DNA of 64,000 nucleotides from Betaproteobacteria bacterium (GCA_020621865.1 JAHRYW010000011.1:60998-124997); one strand, 5' to 3'. Counted from the first letter of the stretch, positions 8,166 to 17,238 are shown. A program made the numbers and translations. Notes: a model not told the origin generated them from the sequence alone.

Positions 8166-9476
8166 TTACGGCAGGAAGCGGGTGGCCTGGTCGAGGTCGC
8201 TGTGGGTGTGGCCTTCGTACAGCGCGGTGACGAACTTGCGCCAGACGAGATCCGGCTCGCCGATCCGAAAACCGCAGTAGCGGTGATCGTCGACGTCGGT
8301 TTCCTGAACGGCCTGGACGGTCAAGCGGGAAACGTCATTGAGGCCAAGTTGAACGGTGGCATTGAGCCAGACATTGGCCGGGATCTGGCGGGCGATGCGA
8401 GCCCGGAATCCATAGCGGGAGACTTCGTTGACCTCGATGGTGATGTTCTTCTCACCCTCGCCGGCCGTATTGCTGAGGCTGGCCGGGCATTTGACCGAGA
8501 AGCGCCGATGCTGGCGGATCTGCCGGGCTACGCCCTGGTCGGGTAGCGCTGGCAGGATCTTCTGGTATTCCGGCAGATCGTAGATCAGGTGCAGCAGCGC
8601 TTTCTTGCGATCGCTCAGTTCGGCGAAGACATTGGTTTTCTGGTTGAAGAAATAGTCGATCAGGTCCGGCGTCAGCACCGGATCGTTGGTCGTGAAGAAG
8701 CGACGATGCGGAATCTGGATGTTGGCCAGCTTGGTTTCGATGAAGTAATGGTGCAGGTTGCGGTTCAAGGGTTTGCCGGCGTAGGCCCGGCGCATCGTTT
8801 CGGGGGCGTACTTAAGGTCCAGCGTCGCGCCGACGGCCGGTGCGCCGTTCACGAAATCGTAGTTCTCGACGACGTTGGCGGTCAGCCGCTTGAAGAAAAG
8901 CAGCGACTCGTACATCTCGATGTGGCGTGGATTGACCGCGATGACCAGATGGCGGGTGTCGAAGAAGGTCGTGCAGTATTCGTACATGAACTTCATCAAC
9001 GGGAAGAGAATGGTCCCGCCGGTGCGCCGGAAGCGCGGGTGCACGGCCAATGCCGAAACCTCGGCGATGTTGCCTTCCTTCTCGCGGACCCCAGTCAGGT
9101 CGAAGATGCGCTGCAGTGGGAAGCCGATGGCGCTTTCGCGGATCAGCGACAGGGTGCCGACTACCTGGTCGTCGAACTTGGCGCACAGGGTGGTCGTCGT
9201 CGGCAGCGCATGATAGATCGTGACCCGCATGCCGGAGGGGTCCGGGGTCATGAAACCGCTGCTGACATAGGCGTCGTGCAGCAGCTTGAAGCAGGCTTCC
9301 AGTTCTTCCTTGGTGTCGGCAATCTTGAGGACCAGGCGCTTGTTGGGGTCGGGATCGCAGTCGACCAGCGAGCGATAGACGTTATGCCGGCTCTTCTGCG
9401 GCAGCATTGAGAACAGCTTGCGAGCAGTCTGGTTAATGAGAAACCGCAACTTGGCGAGAGCCGGCATCAGGCGCAC
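8166..9476 (-). CDS. GNAT-like N-acyltransferase fused to a PilZ domain
   Basis: A 436-residue protein with two parts. Residues 45-245 resemble GNAT or autoinducer-synthase-like acyltransferases: LKIADTKEELEACFKLLHDAYV, then AEVSALAVHPRFRRTGG, a typical acyl-CoA-binding strand-loop-helix. Residues 315-430 form a PilZ domain with an RxxxR motif (R321-R325) and EVSRYG in place of the usual [D/N]xSxxG. PilZ domains bind cyclic di-GMP, so the acyltransferase is probably controlled by that messenger. The frame opens with GTG at 9476; an ATG nine bases in (9467) is an alternative, and neither has a strong ribosome site. The acyl donor and acceptor are unknown. No transmembrane segment is seen. Confidence 0.75.
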   Translation of the reverse strand: MRLMPALAKLRFLINQTARKLFSMLPQKSRHNVYRSLVDCDPDPNKRLVLKIADTKEELEACFKLLHDAYVSSGFMTPDPSGMRVTIYHALPTTTTLCAKFDDQVVGTLSLIRESAIGFPLQRIFDLTGVREKEGNIAEVSALAVHPRFRRTGGTILFPLMKFMYEYCTTFFDTRHLVIAVNPRHIEMYESLLFFKRLTANVVENYDFVNGAPAVGATLDLKYAPETMRRAYAGKPLNRNLHHYFIETKLANIQIPHRRFFTTNDPVLTPDLIDYFFNQKTNVFAELSDRKKALLHLIYDLPEYQKILPALPDQGVARQIRQHRRFSVKCPASLSNTAGEGEKNITIEVNEVSRYGFRARIARQIPANVWLNATVQLGLNDVSRLTVQAVQETDVDDHRYCGFRIGEPDLVWRKFVTALYEGHTHSDLDQATRFLP

Positions 9477-9516
9477 TCAGGAGAAATGTCTATTCGATGA
9501 TCATAGCACCTAATGA

Positions 9517-9545
9517 TTGACATGCAATCGGCGCCTCCGGACAAT
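9517..9545 (+). promoter_or_regulatory. sigma70 promoter for livJ
   Basis: TTGACA at 9517-9522 and GACAAT at 9540-9545 are separated by exactly 17 bases. A full-consensus -35 with a 4/6 -10 lies about 40 bases before the livJ ATG, in the divergent gap between the acyltransferase and liv genes. No operator is obvious. Confidence 0.65.
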
Positions 9546-9587
9546 CGGGCCGTTACTTTTTTCCTTCGAAATCCAGGAGAAATACCG

Positions 9588-10991
9588 ATGCAAGCCAAGC
9601 TTTCCGCAATTGCTTTTTCCGTTGCTGCCGCCTTCGCCCTTGCCGGATGCGGCCAGAAGGAGGAGCCGAAGGCAGCCGCTCCCGCGGTGCCGGCCGGCAA
9701 GCCAGAAGTGGTTGTCAAGCTCGGCCATGTCGCGCCGATGACCGGCCCGCAGGCCCATCTCGGCAAGGATAACGAAAACGGCGCCGTGCTGGCCGTCGAG
9801 GAACTCAACGCCAAGGGGATGGAAATCGGCGGCGCCAAGGTCAAGTTCGAATTGATCAACGAAGACGATGCGGCCGACCCGAAGCAGGGTGCCATCGTTG
9901 CCCAGAAGCTGGTCGACGCCAAGGTCAACGGCGTCATCGGCCATCTCAATTCCGGGACCACCATTCCGGCCTCGAAGCTCTATTCCGACGCCGGCGTCCC
10001 GCAGATTTCGGGTTCGGCGACCAATCCGAAATACACGCAGCAGGGCTTCAAGACGGCTTTCCGTGTGATGGCCAACGACGTTCAGCAAGGCAAGATCCTC
10101 GGCGAATTCGCCGTCAAGCAGGGCGTCAAGACGGTGGCCATCGTCGATGACCGCACCGCCTACGGCCAGGGCCTGGCCGACGAATTCCGCAAGGCCGCCG
10201 AAGCCTCCGGCCTGAAGGTCGTCGCTACCGAATACACCAACGACAAGGCGACCGACTTCAAGGCCATCCTGACCAAGATCAAGTCGACCAAGGCGGAGCT
10301 GGTCTTCTACGGCGGCATGGACGCCCAGGGCGGTCCGATGGCCAAGCAGATGAAGGAACTGGGCATCAAGGCCAAGTTCCTCGGCGGTGATGGTGTCTGT
10401 ACGCCGGAGTTCATGAAGCTGGGCGGCGAGGCGACTGAAGGCAATTTCTGCTCGCTGCCGGGCATGCCGCTCGAGAAGCTGGCCAAGGGGCCGGCCTTCA
10501 AGGACAAGTTCACCAAGAAATTCAACACCGAGATCCAGCTTTACGCCCCGTATGTTTATGATGCAGTGATGGTCATGGCCGACTCGATGAAGCGAGCCGA
10601 CTCGGTCGATCCGGCCAAGTTCCTGCCAGAAGTCGGCAAGACCAACTACGACGGCGTCACCGCCCAGATCCAGTTCGACGAACTGGGCGACCTGAAGGGC
10701 GGCGCCATTTCGATCTACCAGTACAAGGGCGGCAAGCTCGAATATGTCGAGACGCTGGGTGGCACCCCGATCGAGACGGCCAAGGCCGAAGTCAAGGAAG
10801 CCGTGGTCGAGGTGAAGGATGCTGCCAAGGCGGTGGCCGGCGCTGCAACCGCGGTCGGTAAGGAAGTGGCGGCCGAAGCCAAGGATGCGGCGAAGGCTGC
10901 CACTGAGGCCGGCAAGGATGCAGTAAAGGCTGGCGCCGAGGCGGTCAAGAACGCGGCCGACGCCACCAAGGCGGCCGTTGAGAAGAAATGA
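9588..10991 (+). CDS. livJ: branched-chain amino acid ABC transporter, substrate-binding lipoprotein
   Basis: A 467-residue binding protein of the Leu/Ile/Val family. The start is the ATG at 9588, preceded by AGGAGA. It gives a lipoprotein signal with lipobox LAGC (Cys21). The periplasmic-binding fold runs from about 40 (KLGHVAPMTGPQAHLGKDNENG) to about 395, with the ligand-site stretch GHLNSGTTIPASKLY. The last 70 residues or so are an extra Ala/Lys/Glu-rich helix-forming tail with repeated KDAAKA-like units. Typical LivJ proteins of 370-400 residues lack this. The permease and ATPase genes follow, with a hairpin in between that would raise the ratio of binding protein to transporter. The ligand could also be a related compound such as urea or an aromatic acid. 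Confidence 0.88.
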   Translation: MQAKLSAIAFSVAAAFALAGCGQKEEPKAAAPAVPAGKPEVVVKLGHVAPMTGPQAHLGKDNENGAVLAVEELNAKGMEIGGAKVKFELINEDDAADPKQGAIVAQKLVDAKVNGVIGHLNSGTTIPASKLYSDAGVPQISGSATNPKYTQQGFKTAFRVMANDVQQGKILGEFAVKQGVKTVAIVDDRTAYGQGLADEFRKAAEASGLKVVATEYTNDKATDFKAILTKIKSTKAELVFYGGMDAQGGPMAKQMKELGIKAKFLGGDGVCTPEFMKLGGEATEGNFCSLPGMPLEKLAKGPAFKDKFTKKFNTEIQLYAPYVYDAVMVMADSMKRADSVDPAKFLPEVGKTNYDGVTAQIQFDELGDLKGGAISIYQYKGGKLEYVETLGGTPIETAKAEVKEAVVEVKDAAKAVAGAATAVGKEVAAEAKDAAKAATEAGKDAVKAGAEAVKNAADATKAAVEKK

Positions 10992-11011
10992 TCGGCTGAA
11001 AAGCTGAACCG

Positions 11012-11040
11012 AAACGGCACCGCAAGGTGCCGTTTCCTTA
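11012..11040 (+). terminator. hairpin between livJ and livH (partial terminator)
   Basis: A perfect 11-bp stem (GAAACGGCACC with GGTGCCGTTTC) closes on a GCAA tetraloop at 11012-11037, and CTT follows. The T-run is short, so it probably acts as an attenuator or an mRNA-stabilising 3' end for livJ rather than a full stop. Confidence 0.7.
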
Positions 11041-11062
11041 TGCCCCAGAAGAAAAAGACTAA

Positions 11063-11986
11063 ATGGATATTTTCCTCCAGCAGATCATCAATGGCCTGGT
11101 CCAGGGCAGCATCTACGCGCTGGTCGCGCTGGGCTACACGATGGTCTACGGGATCATGGGGCTGATCAATTTCGCCCATGGCGAGGTGGTGATGATCGGC
11201 ACCCTGGTGACCATTACCGTTGCCGGCACACTGCTCAAAGCCGGCATGCCGGTGGCGCTGGCCGGGATGGCCGGGCTGATGGCGGCGGTGCTGGTCTGCA
11301 TGGCGCTCGGCTGGGCCTTGGAGCGGGTGGCCTACCGGCCCTTGCGTCATGCGCCGCGGCTGACCCCGCTGATCACGGCGATCGGCATGTCGATCGTGCT
11401 GCAGAACCTGGCGATGATGCTCTGGGGGCGGAATTACATGACCTTTCCTTCGCTGTTGCCGAAGGTCGATTTCGAGCTCGCTGGCGCCAATTTCACGGCC
11501 ATCCAGATCATCATCGTGCTCGTTTCGGCGGCGACCATGGGCGGCCTGCTGCTGCTCGTCTATCGCACCAAGCTCGGCATGGCGATGCGGGCGACGGCGC
11601 AGAACCCGGCGGTGGCCAGCCTGATGGGGGTCAATATCAATCGCGTGATCGCCGCCGCCTTCGTGATCGGCTCGGCGCTCGGCGCGCTGGCCGGGGTGAT
11701 GGTCGGCACCTATTACGAAATCGCCCATTACCAGATGGGCTTCATGCTCGGCCTGAAGGCGTTTACGGCGGCCGTGCTTGGCGGCATCGGCAACCTCGCC
11801 GGCGCCATGCTCGGCGGCGTGCTGCTCGGCCTGATCGAGGCGCTTGGTGCCGGCTATATCGGCGACCTGACCGGCGGCTTCCTCGGCAGCCATTACCAGG
11901 ACATCTTCGCCTTCGTCGTGCTGATCGTCGTGTTGATGTTCAAACCCTCGGGGTTGTTTGGTGAGAAGACAGGGGATAGAGCCTGA
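11063..11986 (+). CDS. livH: branched-chain amino acid ABC transporter permease LivH
   Basis: A 307-residue inner-membrane permease with about eight hydrophobic helices. It opens with the family-typical FLQQIINGLVQGSIYALVAL and shows GYTMVYGIMGLINFAHGE early on. AMRATAQNPAVASLMGVNINR is the EAA-like cytoplasmic loop that docks on the LivG/LivF ATPases. It is the first permease gene of the livHMGF block, and its TGA overlaps the livM ATG by one base. Length and motifs are normal for the family. Confidence 0.93.
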   Translation: MDIFLQQIINGLVQGSIYALVALGYTMVYGIMGLINFAHGEVVMIGTLVTITVAGTLLKAGMPVALAGMAGLMAAVLVCMALGWALERVAYRPLRHAPRLTPLITAIGMSIVLQNLAMMLWGRNYMTFPSLLPKVDFELAGANFTAIQIIIVLVSAATMGGLLLLVYRTKLGMAMRATAQNPAVASLMGVNINRVIAAAFVIGSALGALAGVMVGTYYEIAHYQMGFMLGLKAFTAAVLGGIGNLAGAMLGGVLLGLIEALGAGYIGDLTGGFLGSHYQDIFAFVVLIVVLMFKPSGLFGEKTGDRA

Positions 11987-13047
11987 TGAAAAATGGCCAA
12001 TTTTTCCGCCCGACCGTAAGCATTGGCCTGCTCGCCACCGTTTTGGTCGCCTTGCCCTTCGTTGCCGCACTCGGTGGCCAGGCCTGGGTGCGCATCCTCG
12101 ATTTCGCCATTCTCTACGCCTTCCTGGCGCTTGGCCTGAACATCGTCGTCGGCCTGGCCGGCCTGCTCGATCTCGGCTACATCGCCTTCTATGCGGTCGG
12201 CGCCTACACCTGGGCCTTGCTGGCCAGCCCGCATTTCGGGCTGCACTGGCCGATCTGGGCGATCCTGCCGCTCGGCGCCGGGCTCGCCTGTTTTGCCGGC
12301 GTGCTGCTCGGCTCGCCGACGCTGAAACTGCGCGGTGATTACCTGGCCATCGTGACGCTCGGTTTCGGCGAAATCGTCCGCATCTTCATGAACAACCTGA
12401 ACGCCCCGATCAACATCACCAACGGGCCGCAGGGCATCACGCTGATTGACCCGGTATCCTTCGGTGCCTTCAAGTTCTCCGGAACGACGCAGATTTTCGG
12501 GTTATCGCTGAGTGGGCCGCAGAAATACTATTTCCTGCTCGTCGCGCTGGCCATCCTGGTCATCATCGTCAACCTGCGTCTGCAGAATTCGCGCATCGGC
12601 CGCGCCTGGCAGGCGATCCGCGAAGACGAGATCGCCGCCAAGGCGGTCGGCATCAACACCCGCAACCTGAAGCTGCTCGCCTTCGCGATGGGCGCCTCGT
12701 TCGGTGGCATCGCCGGCGGCATTTTCTCGGCCATGCAAGGCTTCGTGTCGCCGGAAAGCTTCTCGCTGATCGAGTCGATCATGATCCTGGCCATGGTCGT
12801 CCTCGGCGGCATGGGCCATATTCCCGGCGTCATCCTCGGCGCCGTGCTGCTGACCGTGCTGCCGGAGGTGCTGCGCTACGGCGTCGGGCCCTTGCAGATG
12901 GCGCTGTTCGGCAAGATGCTGGTCGATCCGGAAAGCCTGCGCATGCTGGTTTTCGGCCTGGCCCTGGTGCTCGTCATGCGCTTCAAGCCGGCCGGGTTGT
13001 GGCCGTCGCCGGAGCGCAAGCGCGAGTTGCAGGAGGCGGCGCCATGA
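11986..13047 (+). CDS. livM: branched-chain amino acid ABC transporter permease LivM
   Basis: A 353-residue permease. The N-terminal helices are followed by the family stretch GLNIVVGLAGLLDLGYIAFYAVGAY. The ATPase-contact loop reads RAWQAIREDEIAAKAVGINTRNLKLLAFAMGA, diagnostic of LivM. It forms the membrane channel together with LivH. The start codon shares a base with the livH stop and the end overlaps the livG start (ATGA), so all are translationally coupled. Confidence 0.93.
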   Translation: MKNGQFFRPTVSIGLLATVLVALPFVAALGGQAWVRILDFAILYAFLALGLNIVVGLAGLLDLGYIAFYAVGAYTWALLASPHFGLHWPIWAILPLGAGLACFAGVLLGSPTLKLRGDYLAIVTLGFGEIVRIFMNNLNAPINITNGPQGITLIDPVSFGAFKFSGTTQIFGLSLSGPQKYYFLLVALAILVIIVNLRLQNSRIGRAWQAIREDEIAAKAVGINTRNLKLLAFAMGASFGGIAGGIFSAMQGFVSPESFSLIESIMILAMVVLGGMGHIPGVILGAVLLTVLPEVLRYGVGPLQMALFGKMLVDPESLRMLVFGLALVLVMRFKPAGLWPSPERKRELQEAAP

Positions 13048-13805
13048 GCGAGGTTCTGCTTGAGGCAAAGGCGGTCGCCAAGCATTTCGGCGGCGTCAAG
13101 GCGCTACGCGATGTGTCGCTGAGCATCCGCCGTGGCGAAATCTACGGCCTGATCGGCCCCAACGGTGCCGGCAAGACGACTTTCTTCAACTGCATGACCG
13201 GCCTCTACGTGCCGGACGGTGGCGGCTTCAGCTTTTCCGGTACGCCGCTGGTCGCCGATGCGCCGCATCAGGCGGCCGAGCGTGGCATCGCCCGGACCTT
13301 CCAGAACATCCGCCTGTTCGGCAACATGACGGCCTTGGAGAACGTCATGGTCGGCCGCCATGTGCGGACCAAGGCCGGCGTGCTCGGCGCGATGTTCCAG
13401 AACGCGGCGACGCGGGCCGAGGAAGCGGCGATCCGCCAGCGCGCCATCGACCTGCTGCACTACGTGCGGATCGAGGATCGGGCCGACGATCTGGCCAAGA
13501 ACCTCTCCTACGGCGACCAGCGCCGCCTGGAAATCGCCCGCGCCTTGGCCACCGAACCGCAACTGCTTTGTCTGGACGAACCGGCGGCCGGCATGAACGC
13601 CACCGAAACCGCCGAGTTGCGCGAGCTGATCGACGGCATCCGCCGCGACGGGACGACCGTGCTGCTGATCGAGCACGACGTCAAACTGGTCATGGGCCTG
13701 TGCGACCGGGTCGCGGTGCTCGACTACGGTGCGCTGGTCATTGAGGATGTGCCGGCCGTCGTCCAGAAGGATCAACGTGTCATCGAGGCTTACCTAGGTG
13801 CTTGA
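13044..13805 (+). CDS. livG: branched-chain amino acid ABC transporter ATPase LivG
   Basis: A 253-residue ATPase. Walker A is GPNGAGKTT (38-46), the Q-loop region is RTFQNIRLF, the signature is LSYGDQRRLEIARAL, and Walker B is LLCLDEPAAGM followed by the switch His in LIEHDVKLVMG. The Asn-Ala-Thr-Glu stretch after Walker B (GMNATETAEL) is typical of LivG. The ATG at 13044 overlaps the livM stop; an earlier in-frame start inside livM is not needed. It forms a heterodimer with LivF to drive uptake. Confidence 0.93.
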   Translation: MSEVLLEAKAVAKHFGGVKALRDVSLSIRRGEIYGLIGPNGAGKTTFFNCMTGLYVPDGGGFSFSGTPLVADAPHQAAERGIARTFQNIRLFGNMTALENVMVGRHVRTKAGVLGAMFQNAATRAEEAAIRQRAIDLLHYVRIEDRADDLAKNLSYGDQRRLEIARALATEPQLLCLDEPAAGMNATETAELRELIDGIRRDGTTVLLIEHDVKLVMGLCDRVAVLDYGALVIEDVPAVVQKDQRVIEAYLGA

Positions 13806-14502
13806 AGTAACCGGACTCCACGTCGCCTACGGCGGCATCCAGGCGGTGCGCAGCATCACCTTCCACGTCAACCAGGGCGAGACGGTGGCGCTGATCGGTG
13901 CCAACGGCGCTGGCAAAAGCAGCACACTGAAGGCCATCGCCCGGGTCATCGACGCGGTCGGTGGCGACGTCCATTTTTGCGGCGAGAAGATCAGCCGCAT
14001 CGCCCCGCACGACATCATCCGCAAGGGCATTGCGCTGGTTCCGGAAGGGCGGGGCGTCTTTCCCCGGCTGAGCGTGCTGGAAAACCTGGAAATGGGCGCC
14101 TATATCCGGAATGCTACGGTCGAAGCAAAAAAAGACCTAAAAATGGTTTTTGACTACTTCCCCCGCTTGAAAGAGCGCGAAGACCAACTGGCCGGCACCC
14201 TGTCCGGCGGCGAGCAGCAGATGCTGGCCATCGGTCGCGCCCTGATGAGCCGGCCCAAGATGCTGCTGCTCGACGAACCGTCGATGGGCCTGGCGCCGAT
14301 CATGGTCCAGAAGATCTTCGAAGTCGTCCGTGCCGTCGCCGCCGACGGCATGACCATCCTGCTGATCGAGCAGAACGCCCGGCTGGCGCTGCAATGCAGC
14401 CAGCGCGGCTATGTCATGGAAAGTGGCGAAATCTCGCTGCACGGCGACTCGGCACAACTGCTCGACGACCCGAAGGTGCGCGCCGCTTACCTCGGCGAGT
14501 AA
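13798..14502 (+). CDS. livF: branched-chain amino acid ABC transporter ATPase LivF
   Basis: A 234-residue ATPase with Walker [10 protein letters not shown] (34-42), the LivF marker [22 protein letters not shown], signature [15 protein letters not shown] and Walker [14 protein letters not shown]. It starts with GTG at 13798, eight bases inside the end of livG; no ATG fits. Codons 101-118 contain a copy of the dispersed motif. They are locally A-rich (gca aaa aaa gac cta aaa), unlike the GC-rich codons around them, although the protein sequence stays family-like. Confidence 0.92.
   Translation: MLEVTGLHVAYGGIQAVRSITFHVNQGETVALIGANGAGKSSTLKAIARVIDAVGGDVHFCGEKISRIAPHDIIRKGIALVPEGRGVFPRLSVLENLEMGAYIRNATVEAKKDLKMVFDYFPRLKEREDQLAGTLSGGEQQMLAIGRALMSRPKMLLLDEPSMGLAPIMVQKIFEVVRAVAADGMTILLIEQNARLALQCSQRGYVMESGEISLHGDSAQLLDDPKVRAAYLGE
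14110..14133 (-). repeat. dispersed T-tract/ACCGTAGCATT motif, copy 2 (inside livF)
   Basis: On the minus strand: T7 (14133-14127), a spacer of five, then GACCGTAGCATT (14121-14110). It lies inside livF, antisense to the gene, where it encodes part of NATVEAKK. Confidence 0.75.
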
Positions 14503-14550
14503 CGCGCCGGCTTGCTGTCATGCAAGCCTCATCTTGGCGACACGCGCCTG

Positions 14551-14559
14551 TGGGATAAT
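14551..14559 (+). promoter_or_regulatory. extended -10 promoter for minCDE
   Basis: TGGGATAAT at 14551-14559 combines a TGn extension with a GATAAT -10 box, 29 bases before the minC ATG. No good -35 box is found at the usual distance, which suits an extended -10 promoter. Confidence 0.45.
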
Positions 14560-14587
14560 TGGCACCCTTTCGCAACACGTAGCAGGC

Positions 14588-15349
14588 ATGGCAAAAGATT
14601 CACCGATCCAGTTCAAGGGCACCACGCTCAAGATCATCCAGACGCAACTCCGCACCACCGACCACGCCACGCTGCATCAGGCCCTCACTGAATTGACCGG
14701 GAACGCCCCGGACTTTTTCGAGAACGAGCTGGCCGTCCTCGATTTCAGCCACGCCCAGGATCTGCCCGAGACGGCCGACTGGGCCGGGATCGTCGATCTG
14801 CTCCGCCAGTCCGGCCTGCACGCCGTGGCCGCCTGCGGCCTGCCTGAAACCCTGGCGGCCTCGGCCGCCGCGGCCGGCCTGCCCACGGTCAGTGCCGATG
14901 CCCTGGGCCGCCAGCGCGCCAAGGCAGTGGACGAAGCGCCCAAGGCGCCGCCGGCGGTCGCTCCCGAGCCTGCACCCGTACCCACCCCGCCGCCTGCGCC
15001 AGAGCCGGCGCCGCGCACCGTCGTCCTCGACAAGCCGCTGCGTTCCGGCCAGCGTTTCTACGCCCGGGATTGCGACTTGATCGTCACCGCCATGGTCAGC
15101 GCCGGCGCCGAAGTGATCGCCGACGGCCACATCCATGTCTATGCCCCCTTGCGCGGCCGCGCCCTGGCCGGCGCCAGCGGCGATCGGGCGGCGCGCATCT
15201 TCACCACCAGCCTGGAGGCAGAGCTGCTATCCATCGCCGGCCTCTACCGGACTTTCGACGCCGGCGTGCCGGCCGAACTGCTGCGCCAGCCGGCCACCGT
15301 CAGCCTGGTCGCGGACGGCCTGAGCATCCTGCCGCTGGCATTGCGTTAA
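14588..15349 (+). CDS. minC: septum site-determining protein MinC
   Basis: A 253-residue FtsZ inhibitor. The N-terminal domain (about 5-110) blocks FtsZ assembly. A Pro/Ala-rich linker spans 116-143. The C-terminal beta-helix (about 145-253) has [45 protein letters not shown], the conserved MinD/FtsZ-tail binding face. The ATG at 14588 begins the conserved [11 protein letters not shown]; an upstream in-frame extension into livF is spurious. It is first in the minC-minD-minE operon. Confidence 0.95.
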   Translation: MAKDSPIQFKGTTLKIIQTQLRTTDHATLHQALTELTGNAPDFFENELAVLDFSHAQDLPETADWAGIVDLLRQSGLHAVAACGLPETLAASAAAAGLPTVSADALGRQRAKAVDEAPKAPPAVAPEPAPVPTPPPAPEPAPRTVVLDKPLRSGQRFYARDCDLIVTAMVSAGAEVIADGHIHVYAPLRGRALAGASGDRAARIFTTSLEAELLSIAGLYRTFDAGVPAELLRQPATVSLVADGLSILPLALR

Positions 15350-15393
15350 AACTCATTCCTAAAACTTAACAACCTCCCCAACGAGAAATCCCC

Positions 15394-16209
15394 ATGACCA
15401 GAATCGTCGTCGTAACTTCCGGCAAAGGCGGGGTCGGCAAGACCACCACCAGCGCCAGTTTCTCCACCGGCCTCGCGATGCGCGGCTTCAAGACGGCCGT
15501 TATCGACTTCGACGTCGGCCTGCGCAACCTCGACCTGATCATGGGCTGCGAACGCCGCGTCGTGTACGACCTGATCAACGTCATCAACGGCGAAGCGACG
15601 CTGACCCAGGCGCTGATCAAGGACAAGCACACCGACAACCTCTACGTGCTGCCCGCCTCGCAGACGCGCGACAAGGATGCGCTGTCCGAAGAGGGCGTCG
15701 AGAAGGTGATCAAGGAGCTGGAGCACCAGGGCTTCGACTACATCGTCTGCGATTCGCCGGCCGGCATCGAGTCCGGCGCCGTGATGGCGCTGACCTTCGC
15801 CGACGAGGCGCTGGTCGTGACCAATCCGGAAGTCTCCTCGGTGCGCGACTCCGACCGCATCCTCGGCATCCTGCAGGCCAAGTCGCGCCGCGCCATCGAG
15901 GGCCGCGAGCCGGTCAAGGAACACCTGCTGATCACCCGCTACAACCCGACCCGCGTCGAAGCCGGCGAAATGCTGTCGTACAAGGACATCCAGGAAATCC
16001 TGCGGGTGCCCATCATCGGCGTCATCCCCGAGTCCGAAGAAGTGCTGCAGGCCTCCAACCAGGGCGCGCCGGTCATCCACCAGAAGGAAACCGACGCCGC
16101 CGAGGCCTACCATGACGTGATCGGCCGCTTCCTCGGCGAGGACAAGCCGCTGCGCTTCGTCGACTACATCAAGCCGGGCCTGTTGAAGCGCCTGTTCGGA
16201 GGCAAGTAA
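15394..16209 (+). CDS. minD: septum site-determining ATPase MinD
   Basis: A 271-residue ParA/MinD ATPase. The deviant Walker A motif is GKGGVGKTT (10-18), containing the signature Lys11 for dimer catalysis. It contains [22 protein letters not shown] and the switch stretch [10 protein letters not shown]. The C-terminal amphipathic helix ([11 protein letters not shown]) is the membrane-targeting sequence. It recruits MinC and oscillates under MinE control. The minE ATG follows after one base. Confidence 0.97.
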   Translation: MTRIVVVTSGKGGVGKTTTSASFSTGLAMRGFKTAVIDFDVGLRNLDLIMGCERRVVYDLINVINGEATLTQALIKDKHTDNLYVLPASQTRDKDALSEEGVEKVIKELEHQGFDYIVCDSPAGIESGAVMALTFADEALVVTNPEVSSVRDSDRILGILQAKSRRAIEGREPVKEHLLITRYNPTRVEAGEMLSYKDIQEILRVPIIGVIPESEEVLQASNQGAPVIHQKETDAAEAYHDVIGRFLGEDKPLRFVDYIKPGLLKRLFGGK

Positions 16210-16210
16210 G

Positions 16211-16468
16211 ATGTCCTGGCTCCAGAAACTCTTCGGCAACCAGCCGAAAACCGCCCAGATGGCCAAGGAACGCCTGCAACTGATCATCGCCCACGAGCGC
16301 GATGGCGGCGGCAGCAGCGTCAATTTCCTGCCCGACCTGCAGCGCGAGCTGATCGCCGTGATCTCCAAGTACGTCAAGGTCAATCCCGACGACATCCGTG
16401 TGTCGCTGGAAAAGCAGGATCGCTACGAGGTGCTCGAAGTCAATATCGTGCTGCCCGAGAAAGGCTAA
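16211..16468 (+). CDS. minE: cell division topological specificity factor MinE
   Basis: An 85-residue MinE. The N-terminal membrane and MinD-binding part includes [30 protein letters not shown], and the C-terminal dimer domain includes [40 protein letters not shown]. Length and order are typical. It is one base downstream of minD and followed by a hairpin, so it ends the operon. Confidence 0.96.
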   Translation: MSWLQKLFGNQPKTAQMAKERLQLIIAHERDGGGSSVNFLPDLQRELIAVISKYVKVNPDDIRVSLEKQDRYEVLEVNIVLPEKG

Positions 16469-16478
16469 GGCATCCGGC

Positions 16479-16515
16479 AACGAAATCCGGTGCTGCGGCA
16501 CCCGGTTTCGTTTGC
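16479..16515 (+). terminator. imperfect hairpin after minE
   Basis: AACGAAATCCGGTGC at 16479-16493 pairs with GCACCCGGTTTCGTT at 16498-16512 over a TGCG loop, with a central mismatch. TTT overlaps the end of the stem. It is a likely terminator of minCDE. Confidence 0.6.
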
Positions 16516-16550
16516 TGAGATGCATCAAACGTTTTGCCATGCCGGCAGGT

Positions 16551-16568
16551 GACAATGCCGGCATTGTC
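16551..16568. promoter_or_regulatory. 18-bp perfect palindrome upstream of an exported-protein gene
   Basis: GACAATGCC followed directly by GGCATTGTC forms a perfect 18-bp palindrome, 19 bases before the ATG at 16588. The core ATGCCGGCA also occurs at 16539-16547. It may be an operator, but no regulator is known. Confidence 0.45.
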
Positions 16569-16587
16569 TTTTCCGGATTCCGTCGCC

Positions 16588-17220
16588 ATGCGCCTACGTC
16601 GTTCCCTGCCTGCCCTGCTGGCCGTCCTGTTCGCCACCGCCCTGCACGCCGAAGAAACCAAGCCGGTCGACAACACGCCCAAGCTCGCCTACGGCCTGAT
16701 GATGAAACAGGGCGACAAGGTGCTGTTCGCGCCCTGCCGCGACCGCAGCTATGCCAATTTCGACGATGTCTCGGCCGACCGTAGCGTGACCCGCTTACTG
16801 GACGAAATGGGACTGAGCAATGGCAAGCGGCTCTATGTCGAACTGCTCGGCGTGCTGGATAACGGCACCCTGAAAGCCTCGGACTTCAACATGGTGCGCG
16901 TCGAAGGGCGCTGCCAGATGCCGGGCGGCAAGGAAGAGTCGTGGCGCGCCGCCGGTAACGACCCGGCCTGGGCGCTGGCGGCGGGCGGCGAGTACGTCCA
17001 GTTGCAGCGCTACGGCAAGCCGGAAGTCGCGCTGCCTTACGCCGAGTTCAAGGCGGAGGGCAAGGTTCGCCGCTACGATGCAGCGCAGGGCGGCAACAAG
17101 CTGGCGGTGCGCCTCGAACAGTCCTTGTGCCGCGATACCGAAGCCAACGCGGTCTTCGCATGGACCGCGGCGATCGACCTCAACGGCCAGTCGCTCAAGG
17201 GCTGCGCCTGGCAGCGCTGA
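16588..17220 (+). CDS. exported protein of unknown function
   Basis: A 210-residue protein with a signal peptide MRLRRSLPALLAVLFATALHA and a mature start at about EETKPVDN. I do not recognise the family. Visible features are KLAYGLMMKQGDKVLFAPCRDRSYANFDDVS near the N-terminus and Cys residues that could pair (CRDRS, GRCQMPG, SLCRDTEAN, KGCAWQR). It seems to be a small periplasmic domain followed by a second beta-rich domain. The ATG at 16588 was chosen for the signal peptide; an in-frame ATG at 16534 would add 18 residues. It has no operon partner. Confidence 0.7.
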   Translation: MRLRRSLPALLAVLFATALHAEETKPVDNTPKLAYGLMMKQGDKVLFAPCRDRSYANFDDVSADRSVTRLLDEMGLSNGKRLYVELLGVLDNGTLKASDFNMVRVEGRCQMPGGKEESWRAAGNDPAWALAAGGEYVQLQRYGKPEVALPYAEFKAEGKVRRYDAAQGGNKLAVRLEQSLCRDTEANAVFAWTAAIDLNGQSLKGCAWQR

Positions 17221-17238
17221 CCGGGCGCATTTTTCTCA

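Noticed and set aside
14101..14155. A-rich patch in livF as an inserted element
   Set aside because: The LivF protein has no extra residues there; the bases are changed in place, so it is not an insertion.
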